A DNA stretch of 64,000 bases from Methylotuvimicrobium buryatense 5G. Its GTDB lineage: Bacteria; Pseudomonadota; Gammaproteobacteria; Methylococcales; Methylomonadaceae. The stretch lies in assembly GCF_000341735.1 (NCBI RefSeq), contig NZ_KB455575.1:2107285-2171284 (forward strand). Direction: 5' to 3'. This document shows positions 63,859-64,000 of this stretch, piece by piece. The notes beneath the pieces were generated by a model. It saw only the letters and a list, made by a program, of their open reading frames with translations. It did not search any database and had not been told where the DNA came from. Numbering within the stretch: position 1 is the stretch's first letter; every line of letters starts with the position of its first letter. The position numbers and the translations under genes were made by a program.

Positions 63859-64000
63859 TTAAGCAAGACTAACGCCACCTCCCCGACCTTCAATAATGAG
63901 TTCCAAAACACGATCCGGCAAACCCTGAAGCTTTCTCTTGCGCGGACGTTCACAAAGGCTTTTTACGTGGTCATCAATAAAGCGCTTATTTTTTGGAAAA
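63859..64000 (-). CDS. Partial unidentified gene at the right edge
   Basis: An open frame enters from beyond the window and ends at a TAA at 63859, giving 46 visible residues. It contains a basic stretch ERPRKRKLQGLP followed by DRVLELIIEGRGGGVSLA. I do not recognise the family from this C-terminus. The frame stays open to the edge on this strand only, which mildly supports coding. Confidence 0.35.
   Translation of the reverse strand, partial: FPKNKRFIDDHVKSLCERPRKRKLQGLPDRVLELIIEGRGGGVSLA

Noticed and set aside
1..64000. CRISPR arrays, tRNA or rRNA genes
   Set aside because: No regularly spaced direct repeats with unique spacers and no tRNA or rRNA signature were seen. The repeats found are palindromic and dispersed.

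Overview
The window looks like chromosome of a gammaproteobacterial (type I) methanotroph. It carries a complete soluble methane monooxygenase (sMMO) operon, a haem-copper NO reductase module, a two-subunit pyruvate carboxylase and a PEP-CTERM protein, and its intergenic regions are full of dispersed palindromic repeats. A Methylotuvimicrobium/Methylomicrobium buryatense-like organism fits best, but that name is inference. No tRNA, rRNA or CRISPR array was seen.

Layout. 0-1 kb: a small unknown gene and a BLUF photoreceptor. 1.4-7 kb: mmoXYBZDC on the minus strand, behind a recognisable sigma-54 promoter. 7.6-10.7 kb: a pair of membrane oxidase-like subunits, each ending in a cytochrome c domain. 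11.7-18.8 kb: glnS and a very large CHASE/PAS/GAF/GGDEF/EAL protein. 19.6-26 kb: pyruvate carboxylase subunits, a Sua5-type tRNA-modification enzyme and phosphotransacetylase. 26.3-33.6 kb: a divergent efflux region (TolC-like protein, lipoprotein hydrolase, RND pump, adaptor). 33.6-36.1 kb: repeat-rich, with a broken csbD-like gene and a PEP-CTERM protein.

36.1-45.2 kb is the most unusual part. It is a minus-strand locus of a SLOG-like protein, a deoxyribosyltransferase/TIR-like protein fused to TPRs, a patatin phospholipase with a related TPR region and C-terminal membrane segments, a polytopic membrane protein with a cytosolic TIR-like domain, and a muramidase without a signal peptide. It reads as a membrane- and wall-attacking conflict or anti-phage system. 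The membrane gene has been split by an ISAs1-family element whose ends and 10-bp target duplication can be read exactly.

45.5-50.6 kb is an NO-stress module: norB, norC, a small membrane protein, a truncated haemoglobin with its own flavin/iron-sulfur reductase, a divergent regulator with a C-terminal cysteine cluster, and a candidate sigma-54-driven small RNA beside norB. 51-52.7 kb: a SulP anion transporter. 53.3-60.9 kb: a complete Wadjet (jetABCD) plasmid-defence operon with an extra dehydrogenase-like gene between jetC and jetD. 61-63.3 kb: an encapsulated-ferritin-type protein without an encapsulin, a peroxiredoxin and a glutathione reductase. The right edge cuts an unidentified gene.

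At least three families of small non-autonomous elements with terminal inverted repeats fill the gaps, especially around the two defence loci. They show nesting and target-site duplications.
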